Part shown: positions 21,268 to 33,100 of the stretch, one piece after another
How positions within the stretch are numbered: position 1 is the stretch's first letter
How the letters are laid out: each line of letters opens with the position of its first letter
Assembly: GCA_963556305.1 (NCBI GenBank)
Contig: OY745782.1
Location: forward strand, 434,001 to 498,000
From: Platismatia glauca
Taxonomy: Eukaryota; Ascomycota; Lecanoromycetes; Lecanorales; Parmeliaceae
DNA: 64,000 bases
Direction: 5' to 3'
Notes under the pieces: model-generated
The model's database searches: none
What the model was told of the DNA's origin: nothing
The model's input: the letters and a program-made list of their open reading frames with translations, nothing else
Made by a program: the position numbers and the translations under genes

Positions 21268-24200
21268 ATGTCGTATACCACTTTCCTAGGCTCGAATGCC
21301 TTATCTGATTTCCGGAGAAGGGCCCTTGCTGGCCAGCTTCATGTCAAAGATGTCCGCGCTCGATGGATCCACTTCGTGGCGCTACAGGGCGGTGATATCC
21401 CCAATGACTACAATCAAAACGACTTGAACCAAATGCTCACTTATGGCGATGACTATCTCGACGAAGAGGACGAGAATGGAGAAAGTATTACGACATGGTT
21501 CGTACAGCCAAGGAAGGGTACAATATCTCCATGGTCCTCCAAAGCGACATCCATCGCCCAAGTCTGTGGATTTGGGAATGTCGTGAAGAGAATTGAGAGG
21601 GGCACGATTATCAAGATCACATCGGACCATGACTTCGATGTGGAAAAGGCTAAGAAAGAGCTGCATGATGCAATGACGCAAGATCTGAGCACGAATATGC
21701 CTGATCTGGAGTTAATGTTTGGAGAACATACTCCTGCTCCTGCCGTACGTTGTTTTTGTAACCACCTCCTTCCCAAGCTGTGTCTCAACGGTCAGCGTCT
21801 ATCTCGGAGCCTGTGATTTTACTCACTTTTCTCGACCTGATCTAGAAAGTCATTGATCTTTTTGCTGAAGACAGCAATCCCCAAGAAATTCTTCGCAAGG
21901 CTAACAAGGCCATGGGACTGGCGCTCGACGATTCAGAGATTGAATATCTGGTCTCCAAATTCACAGGTGACAACGGATTGGGGAGGTCTCCCTTGGATGT
22001 AGAGCTGTATATGTTTGCACAAATCAACTCCGGTATTTCTAGGAACTCGTCGTTATTTCAAGAAAGAAATGCTGAATGCTCAGAACATTGTAGGCATAAG
22101 CAGTTCAACGCGTCATGGACGATTGATGGAGTCAAGAAGGACTTCTCCCTCTTCTCTATGATTCGTAATACCAACCAGAAATCCCCAAGATACGTGGTCA
22201 GTGCCTATAGTGATAATGCAGTAAGCCAACCTTTCTCTGCTCTCAGTCCGTAAGACCTATGCTCAAAGTATGTTACAAGTGAAACGCTCCTTAAACATGT
22301 GTAATGGTTCAAAGAATATATTCAAGAAGAAATGCTGACTCTGAAACACTTGAAGGCCGTACTTGAGGCGCAAGATGGCCAGAATGCGAGTTTTCTTGCC
22401 CCTCTCCCCTTGTCCAAAGAGTGGACACAGATAAACGAGCGTGTCTACTTTGTCGTGAAGGCGGAGACGCACAATCACCCCACTGCAATATCACCATGTC
22501 CTGGGGCCGCGACAGGTGTGAGTCATGTTTTCCGAGCCCTTTCTTCCTATCTTTATTGCATTTGAAGTTGCAAGAAATACCGCAGGAGTAGAGGTCTCCT
22601 AGGACTGTTTCACTAGTCAAATCTGATCCTAGGAGAGATCTGCTAACCCCAAAATCATACCAGTGTGGTGGAGAAATCCGTGATGAAGGAGCCGTGGGCA
22701 GGGGTTCACGACCGAAAGCTGGACTCACCGGATTCAGTGTCTCTGCTCTACTCATCCCCGACTTCCAACAACCTTGGGAATTGGAAGAAGTGTCAAGACC
22801 TAGCCATATTGCTAGTGGTCTTGACATCATGCTTGAGGGTGATTTCCTCTTCCAGACTTTGGTATGCATCACTAATGACACCAGGTCCAATCGGTAGCGC
22901 AGCTTTTAACAATGAGTTCGGACGACCTTGCATCACGGGGTACTTTCGAACCTTTCTAGCCACAGTTCCGGTAGCTGATGGAAGCAAGGAAGTCAGAGGG
23001 TAAGTATAGAAATGACACATTAGGTCGAGTTTACAATAAAAAAACCCGCTGACACTAAAGTTCTCAGGTATACTAAGCCAATAATGCTCGCCGGAGGCTT
23101 AGGAACTGTACGTAATTTCCGAGTCCATGTTTCCTCTTTCGAACCAAATATTGAATCCAAATAAATGTCTTGGGAGTTTACACTCTCTAGACCGGTTTCA
23201 AAGCTCGCTATACCTCCCTTGATCAAGCAAGTCTGACTCCAAAATCGTAATCCAGGTACGCCCTGAGCAAGCTCTCAAAGACCCCTCGATCGTCCAGCCC
23301 GGTTCATTGATTATCTCTCTTGGGGGGCCCGCCATGCTGATCGGCCTTGGTGGTGGAGCCGCAAGCTCTCAGACCTCAGCAGAAGGCTCTGCAGATTTGG
23401 ACTTTGCTAGTGTGCAACGTGGAAATGCAGAGGTACAGAGGAGGGCACAAGAAGTTATTAATACCTGTATAGCAATGGGCTCAGACAACCCTATACTCTT
23501 CATACATGACATAGGTGCTGGAGGGCTATCAAACGGCATTCCAGAGCTAGTACACGACTCGGGGTTAGGTGCAAAGATTGAATTGAGGAAGATTGATAAT
23601 GCCGACCGTGGCTTGAGTCCGCTGGAAATTTGGTGATTACTTGGGGCAGATCATCCCGCATAGAGATTTCCGCTTACTGACCACCATTCAACAGGTGCTG
23701 CGAAGCTCAAGAAAGATACGTGATAGCGATCTCTCCGACCAGTCTCAACACTTTCAAAGCAATTGCCCTCCGTGAAAGATGCAGTAAGTATTTTCGGAAA
23801 AAAATTCTTCCTAATCCGTACCCAAATACTGGTTACATGACGCGTAACGAGAGCAACTTCTTCTTTTTGGCTTCACTTCACTCTTGTGATACCTGCCAAC
23901 ACTCCGGTATCTGTTCGAAAGAATGATGCTGATCTCAAAATGTTGAATAGGCTACTCTGTGGTAGGAAAAACTGATGGCGAAAGAGGAGGTAGAGAAAAT
24001 AGACTCCTTCTAACGGACCGGGACTCGACCGAATACAAAGAACCGATCAATCTTCCAATGGAGACACTGTTTGGCAAACCACCGAAGCTGTCTCGCGTTG
24101 TAACATCTCGAAAGCCATCGCTACCGTCGTTCGATAGCAGCCTGGCAACCTACTTACCCAAGATGAAAAGTGGCTTCCTCGAAGAAGCCATCCAGAGAGT

Positions 24201-26851
24201 GCTCAAGCTACCTTCAGTGGGGTCGAAATCTTTCCTGATCACGATCGGAGACCGTTCGTACGTACATTTCGGAGCTGATCCTTCCTGTTTAGTCTTAACA
24301 TTCAGTCACAACATATACTCTGGGAGCAGAGAGACCTTCCTTCTTTCAACACCTGTCTCACAAAGCAAATTTCTTGCCTTGAAGGATCAATGCTGATTCT
24401 GAAATAGTGTATCAGGCCTCATTGTCCGAGATCAGATGGTTGGGCCTTTCCAAGTCCCAGTCGCAGATGTTGGGATCACCGCAACCTCCTTGAAACTTGG
24501 GATGAATACTGGGGAGGCGATGGCGATGGGTGGTACGTAAACAGTTCCGACATCTTTCCGTCGTGTCGGTCGGTTGCCGAGTTCCGAGACACTGCTGACC
24601 TTGAGATCTTCTTCTCCAGAGAAGCCCATACTGGCACTGATATCTCCAGCTGCGTCCGCACGTATGGCGGTAGCAGAAAGTCTTATGAACATCGCTGCAG
24701 CAGACGTTCTTCTTGAACGAGTATGTCTTTCCGCAAACTGGATGGCGGCTGCCAAACATCCCGGTGAAGCTGCCGCTCTCTATGAAGCTGTTGAGGCGAT
24801 TGGCATGGAGCTCTGTCCAGAACTTGGCATCAGTGTGCCTGTCGGCAAAGACTCTACAAGTATGTCGATGACTTGGAAAGACAAGCAATCTCAAGAGGAT
24901 AGAACGGTCACGGCTCCCTTATCCTTAGTCATCTCGGCCTTTTCTCCCGTGAAGAACATCCGCCATTGGATTCCAGCTCTACGACATCCTGAAGAGCAGG
25001 GTATCGGCGAGACGATCTTGCTTCTAGTCGATCTAGGCGAATCACGACAATGCCTCGGTGGTTCTGCATTGGCACAGGTCTTTGGACAAGTGGGAAACGA
25101 GATGCCTGATGTCCGCAATGTCCAGTTGCTCAAAGACTACTTTGACGCTACAGAACAACTTCACGAAGCCGGCGTCGTCCTTGCGTACCACGATCGAAGT
25201 GATGGAGGGCTTTTCACTACGATCGTTGAAATGATGTTTGCGGGGCACTGTGGAGTCAACATTATGCTTGATAGTGTCTGCCGAACAAACGACACCGCAG
25301 GCGTCCTGAATTCTCTCTTCAATGAAGAACTAGGAGCCGTCTTTCAAGTCCGTAAGCGCGACGAGATCCATTTCCACAGGTGCTTCGCAACATGTGGACC
25401 ACCACCAAACTTGATCAAGAAGATTGGCCGCGTGGCTCCTGCTTCCCAGCAAGACCTTACCATCTACCACGGCTCTCAACTCGTGTACCGACAGAGCCGC
25501 ACATCGCTTCAGCAGACATGGTCAGCTACGTCACATCAAATGCAACGCCTTCGTGACAACCCAGCTTGTGCGGATGAGGAGTTCAACAAAATACTTGATA
25601 CCACTGACTCTGGACTTTCATACAACCTGACGTTCAAACCGCACGATAATATTTTACCCTTCACAAGCAAACTGCCTAACATTCTTTCTTTGAACAGCAA
25701 GCCCAAAGTCGCGATCCTCCGCGAACAAGGGACAAACGGGCAATCCGAGATGGCTTTTGCTTTCATGACTGTAAGTCGATCCCTGAGATACCCGCTGATT
25801 TACGCCTCATCTCTTAAACATGAAACGCTGAGTCTACTGTTTACTAGGCTGGGTTCACCGCGATTGATGTACACATGACGGACCTAATTTCTGGCAAGGT
25901 AGTCCTGTCCACCTTCGTCGGATTTGCCGCATGCGGAGGCTTCTCTTACGGTACGTCTCTCTTTTTGACATATTATGCTACCCTTGGAGCTCAATTTGTA
26001 AATCGACGAGCACGCCTCAGAACAAGACTGAAACTTCACAGGCGATGTCCTAGGCGCGGGTCGTGGCTGGGCCTCCACCGTCCTGCTCAACCCCAACGTC
26101 CGCAAAGAATTCCAAGCCTTCTTTGAACGTAAGAACACATTCACCCTGGGAGTCTGCAACGGATGCCAATTCCTCTCCCGCCTCCAAACCCTCATCCCCG
26201 GCACACAAGGCTGGCCCACCTTCGAGACGAACGTCTCGGAGCAATACGAGGCACGAGCGTGCATGGTCAAGGTCACGGACTCCGACACCATGCCCAATGT
26301 GTTTCTGCACGGCATGCACAACAGCGCGCTCCCCATCGCGGTAGCCCACCGTGAAGGACGATCGAGCTTCAAAGCGCCGTCGGCGGCGCGGCGGTTGGTC
26401 GCTAGTGGCAGGGTAGCGCTACGATACGTCGACAACGACACCCGTGAGCCTACGGAGAAATATCCGGCGAACCCGAACGGCAGTCCGCTTGGAATTGCGG
26501 GAGTCAGCTCCAGTGATGGAAGGTGAGCCGATACCCTATCCGGCTATGCAGCGCAAGTAGCATTCTGTTGACAGGTGAACTAGAGTCCTGGCTTTCATGC
26601 CGCACCCGGAACGATCGTACGTACATTCCTGAGATGATCTTTCCGCTCTGGTGTTGAAATCGAGTCACGGGACGTGTTCACCGAGCAAGAGACGCATTCC
26701 ATTCCGTGCCTCGATTACGCAATGCTGACTCCGGAATCTACGTAGGACTCTGTTCGCGAGCTGGGTCCCGGACGGCAGGAAGGAAGAGTGGGGACACGTG
26801 CTGCCTTGGCAGCGATTGTTCTACTCCGCCCGGCGCTGGGTGTCGATATAG
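21268..26851 (+). CDS. ADE6: Phosphoribosylformylglycinamidine (FGAM) synthase
   Basis: Fourth step of purine synthesis: FGAR + ATP + glutamine to FGAM. Sixteen exons: 21268-21744, 21846-22032, 22084-22220, 22356-22517, 22664-22838, 22885-22999, 23068-23107, 23256-23632, 23695-23783, 23951-24257, 24408-24532, 24620-25770, 25848-25950, 26042-26522, 26584-26616, 26746-26851. All phases close to give 1354 residues, about the 1350 expected of the large eukaryotic PurL. Signatures: PRKGTISPWSSKAT, NSEHCRHKQFNASW (across intron 2), KAETHNHPTAISP, GGEIRDEGAVGRGSRPK (after intron 4), GSAAFNNEFGRP, PVGKDSTSMSM. The C-terminal glutaminase domain has its nucleophile in LGVCNGCQFL and the His-x-Glu pair in MPHPERS. 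Fifteen introns is unusually many for this gene; at least six are 129-167 nt hairpin introns listed separately. Confidence 0.95.
22221..22355 (+). repeat. ADE6 intron 3, possible hairpin intron
   Basis: 135 nt. Its tail AATGCTGACTCTGAAACAC matches the shared tail of introns 10 and 15, but its head (GTAAGCCAACCTTTCTC) pairs with it only weakly. A diverged member or a chance match. Confidence 0.45.
22518..22663 (+). repeat. ADE6 intron 4, probable hairpin intron
   Basis: 146 nt. Head GTGAGTCATGTTTTCCGAG and tail GCTAACCCCAAAATCATACC. The end sequences are partly complementary (CATGTTTT against AAAATCATA) and the tail shares the branch site plus CYCMAAATC pattern. Confidence 0.55.
23108..23255 (+). 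repeat. ADE6 intron 7, hairpin intron
   Basis: 148 nt. Head GTACGTAATTTCCGAGTC; the reverse complement of the tail reads TTACGATTTTGGAGTC, so the ends can pair over most of 16 positions. The branch site CTGAC lies inside the 3' arm. Confidence 0.65.
23784..23950 (+). repeat. ADE6 intron 9, hairpin intron
   Basis: 167 nt, the longest in the gene. Head GTATTTTCGG followed by ATTCTT; the reverse complement of the tail has ACATTTTGAG followed by ATTCTT. The tail GATGCTGATCTCAAAATG belongs to the shared tail family. Confidence 0.6.
24258..24407 (+). repeat. ADE6 intron 10, hairpin intron
   Basis: 150 nt. GATCCTTC at 24277-24284 is perfectly complementary to GAAGGATC at 24381-24388, and the outer ends (CATTTCGGA against TTCTGAAAT) extend the stem. 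Branch site CTGAT lies between the two paired blocks of the 3' arm. Confidence 0.8.
24533..24619 (+). repeat. ADE6 intron 11, possible hairpin intron
   Basis: 87 nt. The head GTACGTAAACAGTTCCGACA and CATCTTTCC resemble the family heads, but the tail is diverged and pairing is weak. Possibly a shortened member. Confidence 0.35.
26617..26745 (+). repeat. ADE6 intron 15, hairpin intron
   Basis: 129 nt. TACGTACATTCC at 26618-26629 pairs with GGAATCTACGTA at 26733-26744 with one mismatch, and the stem continues as TGAG against CTCC with one further mismatch. The branch site CTGAC is just inside the 3' arm. Confidence 0.8.
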
Positions 26852-27948
26852 GTAAGCGTATCGGATGCCACGCGCTCTATCCGACGAGGTTTCGCATGCA
26901 TGGGTCTTGGATATGATATTGGAAATCGGCACGATGTTTCAAATTTTGAGAAGGATAGATGTCTAGATTCTAGCAGTGAGAAATATAGAAGAGGGACCAG
27001 ATCTCTACGCTAGACAAGCCACGGAGTGCAGACTGATCCAAGCTCTTTGCGCATGGGATGAAAGGAATGTAATTCAAGTGATGGGATCCTACGATTCACC
27101 ATACTGCCTAGACGTGAAGCGGAGTGTAGACCTTGTAGACACGCAAGCGGTGCACAAACGGTGGGGTTCGAGCCGAGGAAGACGCAGTGGAGGCCGCGTG
27201 AAGACGAGGATATAGACCGATGCTGATCTCGATACAGTTTTCTCCCTCGAAATCGCAGGAGATCTGAGCGGTATGCTGTAAGCGGATGTCTTGCGGATCC
27301 ACTCGAGGGGATCGGTGGGAGTCGGTGTCTTGTGCATGAGGTTGGTCACGTTGGTGTCGGATGTCGATGGTGGCGTTGTCTGGGGGAAGGTTGTTGGCGG
27401 GTCCGTGGCTTGGGGAGGAATGGTCGCTCGGAGAGGGGATGCGGCGGTAGTGTGGTGGTTGGGGGTGCGGATGGTGGAGCTTCTGTTCGGTCGCGGGGAC
27501 GGTGTTGGGTGGTGATGGTTTCCTTTGCTGCTGTTTGGGCCCTGGGTTCTTTGATGCGGCTAGGTAGTCGGTCGGGTGCAGTCTGTGAGGAAGATGGTCG
27601 AGACCTGTCCATGTCAGGGGGCCCAGTAATGCGGATTGCCATGAGCATATTAGGTCAACGTCCATAGCCAGGACAGGAAACCAGCATCGCGCATTTTCTG
27701 CCATCCAAACTAAGAGCAGCCGTCGCTCTATCGAAGTCGAAATGTAGGCGACGGCTTTCCGGAATAATACCTCTGGCATCAAGTCACCATGCCAGAGCGG
27801 CCGATCATCACTCCGGTAGAAACCCGACATCCTTGAGGAGTGTGGCGCCGCGAGATTGTCCATCGGAGTCGTTCTCAAGAGGCCGAGGACTGATTCGGCT
27901 GACTGGGGATCCAAGAAGCACATCGATGCAAGCCCTCGAGTTGAAGCA
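26852..27948. other. Intergenic region containing repeat copy A
   Basis: No supportable gene. A minus-strand frame at 27108-27971 overlaps the end of the next gene and is Pro/His/Gln-rich over the low-complexity part 27300-27610. That part holds one copy of a dispersed repeat (27445-27610). Confidence 0.4.
27445..27610 (+). repeat. Dispersed repeat, copy A
   Basis: Matches 29291-29420 in the same orientation. Both begin GCGGCGGT, share GTGGTGGAGCTTCTGTTCGG-type sequence and end GGTGCAGTCTGTGAGG followed by GATGGTCGAGACCTG. Copy A has about 35 bp in the middle that copy B lacks. Confidence 0.8.
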
Positions 27949-28731
27949 TTAGTCGCCATCACCTTCGACAACGTGACTAGCGCCGACCTTGTCTCTCCAC
28001 ATCAACTTTGCCAGATGCGGCCACAGTCCGAGTCTTTTCTGCGGTGTCCGGTCGCCGCGGCCTGAATCTTTGATTAGTCCCAGTCCGACACTCTTGTTCA
28101 GCCAGCGGTAGTGTTCGGGCTTGCATGGAACCTGTAGGATCTCGCATAGGGAGAACCGCTTCCCCGGCGGGCATGCAGAAGGCAAAATCGACTCCCTTGC
28201 TCCTGATTTGAACCAAGGGCGGTACTCTGGTGTGTACTTCAGAGCGAAAGCGGCGGGAGTGGTGATGGGTAAGACGCTGGTGTCGGTAGAATCATCAAAC
28301 GTGTAAGGGTCCCGAGCTTCGTTTTCTCTTGCAAGAAGAAAGGCGTCCATGATTTGCGCCATACGCTCCTTGCTCGACTGCTCAGTCTCGCGGAGCTGCT
28401 GCAGCTCCATTTTCGCCTGCTTCCGCCAAGCCCAAAACAGTTTGTGAGATCTCAGGTTCAAGAAGCTACAACGTCGTAACGCCGAATCCTCCATGTCCTC
28501 AAAGGCATAGTGCCGCCGGACTTGGAGTTTTTGCCAAGCCTCTAGTTCGATTTCCCTTCGTAGAGTCGGGTCTCTCTTTACCTCTTCCCTCAAGTGCGTT
28601 GCCTTTAGTAACTCAGAGGCTCGTTCTTCGTCCAATTCGGCTCTGCGAGCCCTCAACACGCTCGGAGGGATACCAGGGGAGAACATACAACAACAACAAC
28701 AACACATTGGCATGATGCGATTGCGCGCCAT
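27949..28731 (-). CDS. Hypothetical protein with Cys tract, orphan
   Basis: Single exon of 260 residues, not recognised. The N-terminus has six consecutive Cys encoded by a TGT run (a CAA/ACA microsatellite on the plus strand, 28686-28705), inside CCCCCCMFSP. Residues 25-130 are charged and helical (RRAELDEERASELLKATHLR, then KMELQQLRETEQSSKERMAQ), probably a coiled coil. The C-terminal half has aromatic motifs (YTPEYRPWFKSGA, KPEHYRWLNKS) that suggest a folded domain. The length, an ATG start and normal amino-acid composition support a real gene. The Cys run next to the start could be a palmitoylation site or merely repeat expansion. Confidence 0.55.
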   Translation of the reverse strand: MARNRIMPMCCCCCCMFSPGIPPSVLRARRAELDEERASELLKATHLREEVKRDPTLRREIELEAWQKLQVRRHYAFEDMEDSALRRCSFLNLRSHKLFWAWRKQAKMELQQLRETEQSSKERMAQIMDAFLLARENEARDPYTFDDSTDTSVLPITTPAAFALKYTPEYRPWFKSGARESILPSACPPGKRFSLCEILQVPCKPEHYRWLNKSVGLGLIKDSGRGDRTPQKRLGLWPHLAKLMWRDKVGASHVVEGDGD

Positions 28732-30175
28732 AGTCTAGCAGTGTAGGAAATTTGATTTTAGGAATGATTTTGCTTGCTCTGGAAAGGGTACTTTCTTCAG
28801 ACTAATTTGTAGGGAGACTGTGAAAGAATTAAAAGCGAGAAGGGAATATGAATCAAATGTCGATAATAATTGGAGCAAATCTTCTCAAATTATGCAGTGC
28901 TTAGCTCTCATGGGGTAGGTATGCTACAACAACTTTGATCTCACGTTTTACTGCCTCCATTGTCTTCGGATTCTTGTCAGGGCTGTGTCCAAGCCTGCAA
29001 GATAGCTACTGTGACCATGGTCGCCTCTCCACGACACAAGAATGGCAGCTATCAGGACATGAAATCTCTCTCTGCTCGCCTTTCAACTTGTATCTCTTGC
29101 TGCCATCCAAACATAGGACACACCAATTGTCGACGCCCATCCACTGCTTCAATCCGTGTGCTTGCCCTATCTATACATGTCACATTCCCCATGGTCGAGG
29201 TTCGTCATTGATAGCTCCAGCTTGTGCGCTTGCTGTGAATTTGTGGCTGATATTCCTTCCACAATCCTCTCATATTCCCTCCACTAGCTTTGCGGCGGTG
29301 CTTTGGTGGTTGGGGGTGCGGGTGGTGGAGCTTCTGTTCGGTTGCTGGGATGATGTTGGGTGTTGATGTTTTCTTTTGCAGCCAGGTGCAGTCTGTGAGG
29401 AAAGATGGTCGAGACCTGCACGTGTCACTGCGAGTGAGTGCGAGGGTTCATATGCATCCTTACCTTGCCTTATGTCGATCATTCAGCCCTACGTATCGAT
29501 ATCTAAGCGCCGCCCGAGATCATGTGACTGCCTGTTCCTCAGGCGTTCGCGTCGACCCACACTTTGATTGGCGTCCGAAGCTTCTAGGGTCTGCCTGAGC
29601 CTCATCTTTGCACCATCACCATCCACTCCTCTTCGCACCATGTACTTCGCGGCGGCTAATCATAATATTAATAGCACAATTCATGCAGCACACCGGGCAT
29701 GGCATGCCAATGCGATGCGGAGTCGTCCAATGGTGATGCAGGGCGAACTGGAGCCTGGCGTCAAAGGTCGTTTTCGTGGCCGGAGGCTTGAGATGGCCGT
29801 TGAGAGTGGGAAATGGGTCTCTATCGTCGATCAGTCACGTTGTTGGAAAGATTTTCTTCCTTTGCCTTTGACAACGAATGCTCCTCGGATATGAGTACCT
29901 AAGTGGTCTCAGAGGCTGCTACCTCTAATCAGTTTGTGTGGCTTCGAAACTTCGAAACAGTAGCTACGACATCTTGCAGCTCTATTGCGATCTGTCTTTC
30001 GTCCTCATCGTGAATCTATTGTTGATGGATAACGGCTGTCTGATTTGAGAGTGAATTCGTTCAGTAAGGTATAGTCTCGTGCAGTTATTGACAATAGAAT
30101 CTGGGTGGGCTTATTGAACAGCAGATTTATACACTGTGTGAACCCCCAACACCGGACACATCACTAGTATCGTCA
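28732..30175. other. Intergenic region containing repeat copy B
   Basis: Between divergent genes. Repeat copy B lies at 29291-29420. A frame with ATG at 29641 (to 29894, 84 residues) has no recognisable feature and I do not call it. Confidence 0.4.
29291..29420 (+). repeat. Dispersed repeat, copy B
   Basis: Second copy of the 27445-27610 sequence with an internal deletion of about 35 bp and several C-to-T and G-to-A differences (for example GGTCGCGGGGACGG against GGTTGCTGGGATGA). The flanking DNA does not match. Confidence 0.8.
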
Positions 30176-33100
30176 ATGATGACCACAAACTCCCGGCCTT
30201 ACAATGCTACACCTCAACGCCTCAGTCTCGACCCCCCACAGATCCCACGAATGCCGTTCTCCTCACCCATGGGCGAAGAAGTCCTGTCTCCTACCTCACC
30301 GCCACACGCATCTCGAACACCGCCACGACATCGAAGAATGGGGTCACAAGCTACAAATGGACAAAGCAACACTACAACAAGCAACCGACGATCTTGGACG
30401 GAGAGACCTATGAAGGGTGGCGATGTGAGACAGAAGCAAGAGAGACGAGACAAATCTCGATTGCCTGGATTGAATGTTGTTACAAGCTTCTCGAAAGCAC
30501 CGGGTTTTACCCACAGAGCGGCTGATGTGAACGAAAAACAAGACCAAGGCCTGGGACTGAGGCGACAAGATACCCAGGGGAATATGAATAAGACTGGGAG
30601 CTTTAGTCTTGGCCAGCAATGGTCAGGCAGGCCTCTCAAATCTTCCGCCTCAAAGGGCCGTCTGGACGATTTGAAACGCGCGGCAAGCAAGGCATCAACG
30701 TTGTCGCCATCAGACCGTGCCGTGATGATAGGAATCTCCGTGTCGCCAGAAGACCTAGCGGACCAAGATATAAGTGCTAATGCTAGTCCGACGAAACCCG
30801 AAAGCTTGGGCAGTGGGGGTTATGCCATCTCGAGGCGGCCTTCTGTCACACCGTCAATCGTTGTGACGTCGGACGCGCCGGTGCAACCGCCTCGACGGAG
30901 AGCGCGCGCAGCATCAAGCGTGTACTCTCAGGCGCAGCAGAATGGTGTGCGAGTCATGGATTCGTCGATAGTGCCGCCTATCCCTCCGCTACCGCCCGAT
31001 GCACGGAGACATTACGCAGATGACTATCCATCAAATAGTAAACAGCCACCACCGTTATCTTCAAGAGTGGTCTCTCAAAGTACGGTCTTCGATGAAGACG
31101 AGGATTTAGACACTAGGGAGAGGCCTGGTACTGGAGAATCTCAGCTACGCATTCTGACCAAGCAGGCCAGCATCGACAGTATTGCCACAAGACATCGCTC
31201 CAGAGGATGGTGGGATCATATCGTTACTCCCTTCTGGCCTCGGTCCCCTATGACCTTCAAGGGTTCTTCCTCACCGATACCGACGTTACCAAATGCCCGT
31301 CAGGCTACCGAGGCAGGACACGATCGAGACAGGCCCACCTCTCACAATGTTTCTCCTGAGACGGCAGAACACGAGGGTCTGAGAAGCGGTCTTACGAGCT
31401 GGACGGACCTGAGCCTGGATGCTGAAATTCAGAAGAGACCCCTTGATCTTGACGAGCAGCCTCACAAAGAAATATTACTTTCGGAGCCGCCGCAAGAATT
31501 GTCAGCGACAGGTACACCGATTTCACCCGTCAGACACGAAGGTCTTGGGGCAGCATCCGAATATTATGAGGCATGTCTGTATGATATGCACAGTCTGGAA
31601 CCCTATTTCAGGTGCCAGAACCACAGCTGCTTCCCATCACAGATAGGTCCCACGAAGGCAACTGGTGGTCAGAAAGATACTTCGGCCCGAGCGAGGGATG
31701 AAGACGTCGGTACAAAAGAAATTTTAGAACGGCAAAATACCAAATCATCATATTCGCTTGCTGTTCAGCAAGCCCCTAGCAATCGATTTTCTGCAGCCTT
31801 CCGTGAGGTTCTTACGCCAGAATCAAGGCCCAAACCAAGGCCTGTCAGTGAAGAAACAAAGATCGAAGAGTTAGACACCACGCCTGATGTTGAAGAAGCC
31901 CATGCTGCGCCAGTCGTCCATGCTCCTGAACCCATACCAGCTGCTCCATCATGCCTGCTGGACAATGACTGTCAAAATCCAAGGAAGATCGAGGAAGTTC
32001 CAGAAGTACCTCAAAATACAAGGGAGATCGAGGAACCTTCAGCACTGCCACTGTCAGAGCCTACTCTGCACCAACCTCCAGCCTATTCGCCGCCCAGACA
32101 GGTAAGGCCACCAAGGCGATATGTTGCTGTGATGCCTCCTGATCGTCAGCCGGAGACATTCGAGCAAATAATTTCGCCAGCGCCACTGACACCTGGCGCT
32201 CAAAATCAGATGCCTCGCAACACACCACCTAAGGCGGAAGTGTCCAGAGACAACGGTGAGCCTCAGCCCGCCAGCACCCGGAACGCGCGCATTCGCTATT
32301 ATGAGAATCCTGAGACAAGCAGACCTGAGACTACGCTTGCGGATCTTTATCCGCCTCCGAGAGATGCTGGAAGGTCTCAGAAAAACTGGGACATCCGAGA
32401 GAAGAATACCAAAATGCCACAAGAACACAAGTCGAAGGCTCTTACGGGATTTGATCATTGTTTCGGTCGTGAGAAGAAGCCGATGAGCAAGAGGAAAAAA
32501 TGGATGCTCATTGCGCTAGCCCTGGGGCTTTTGTTGATGGTGGTTTTGATCATGGTTCTAGCCATGACTTTGACCCGGAAAGGTGGGCCAGGGCAGATGG
32601 TCCCTGTACAAACGGCCTGGCTCAACATGACAGGGTACCCGCCCATACCGACTGGCATATCGACCATAGTCCAACCTAAGCCTGTGTCAGAAGTATCTGG
32701 GTGTATCGTCCCGTCGACGCTGTGGAATTGTGATCTACCAAAAGAGGAACAGCAGTCGTTTTCCATTGGTGCAGCCGACCAGCCAAACTTCAGGGTGGAA
32801 ATCATTTTCCTGAATGGAACGAATAGTGTAACAGCGAATGCTTCCAGCGTCAACAGGAGATCTCACGGGGCCAACCATAAGAGATCTTATGGACGTATTG
32901 TCAATTCAGTCTCTGCTGGTAGCTTCATTCGCCATTCATTACTGCAAGCTCGTAATGCCCTTAGCAACAATCTGTACTCGCCATCTCCCTCGTCTCCCAG
33001 CGAAGAAGAACAAACGTTCCTTGGTAATACCACAGACAACAACACCGTACCATTCAATGGCGAATATACACCGTTCATCATGAGCTTTTTGTCTCCAGCC

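Noticed and set aside
27108..27971. Minus-strand frame of 287 residues
   Set aside because: Low-complexity Pro/His/Gln over the repeat copy A, and it overlaps the end of the better-supported orphan gene.
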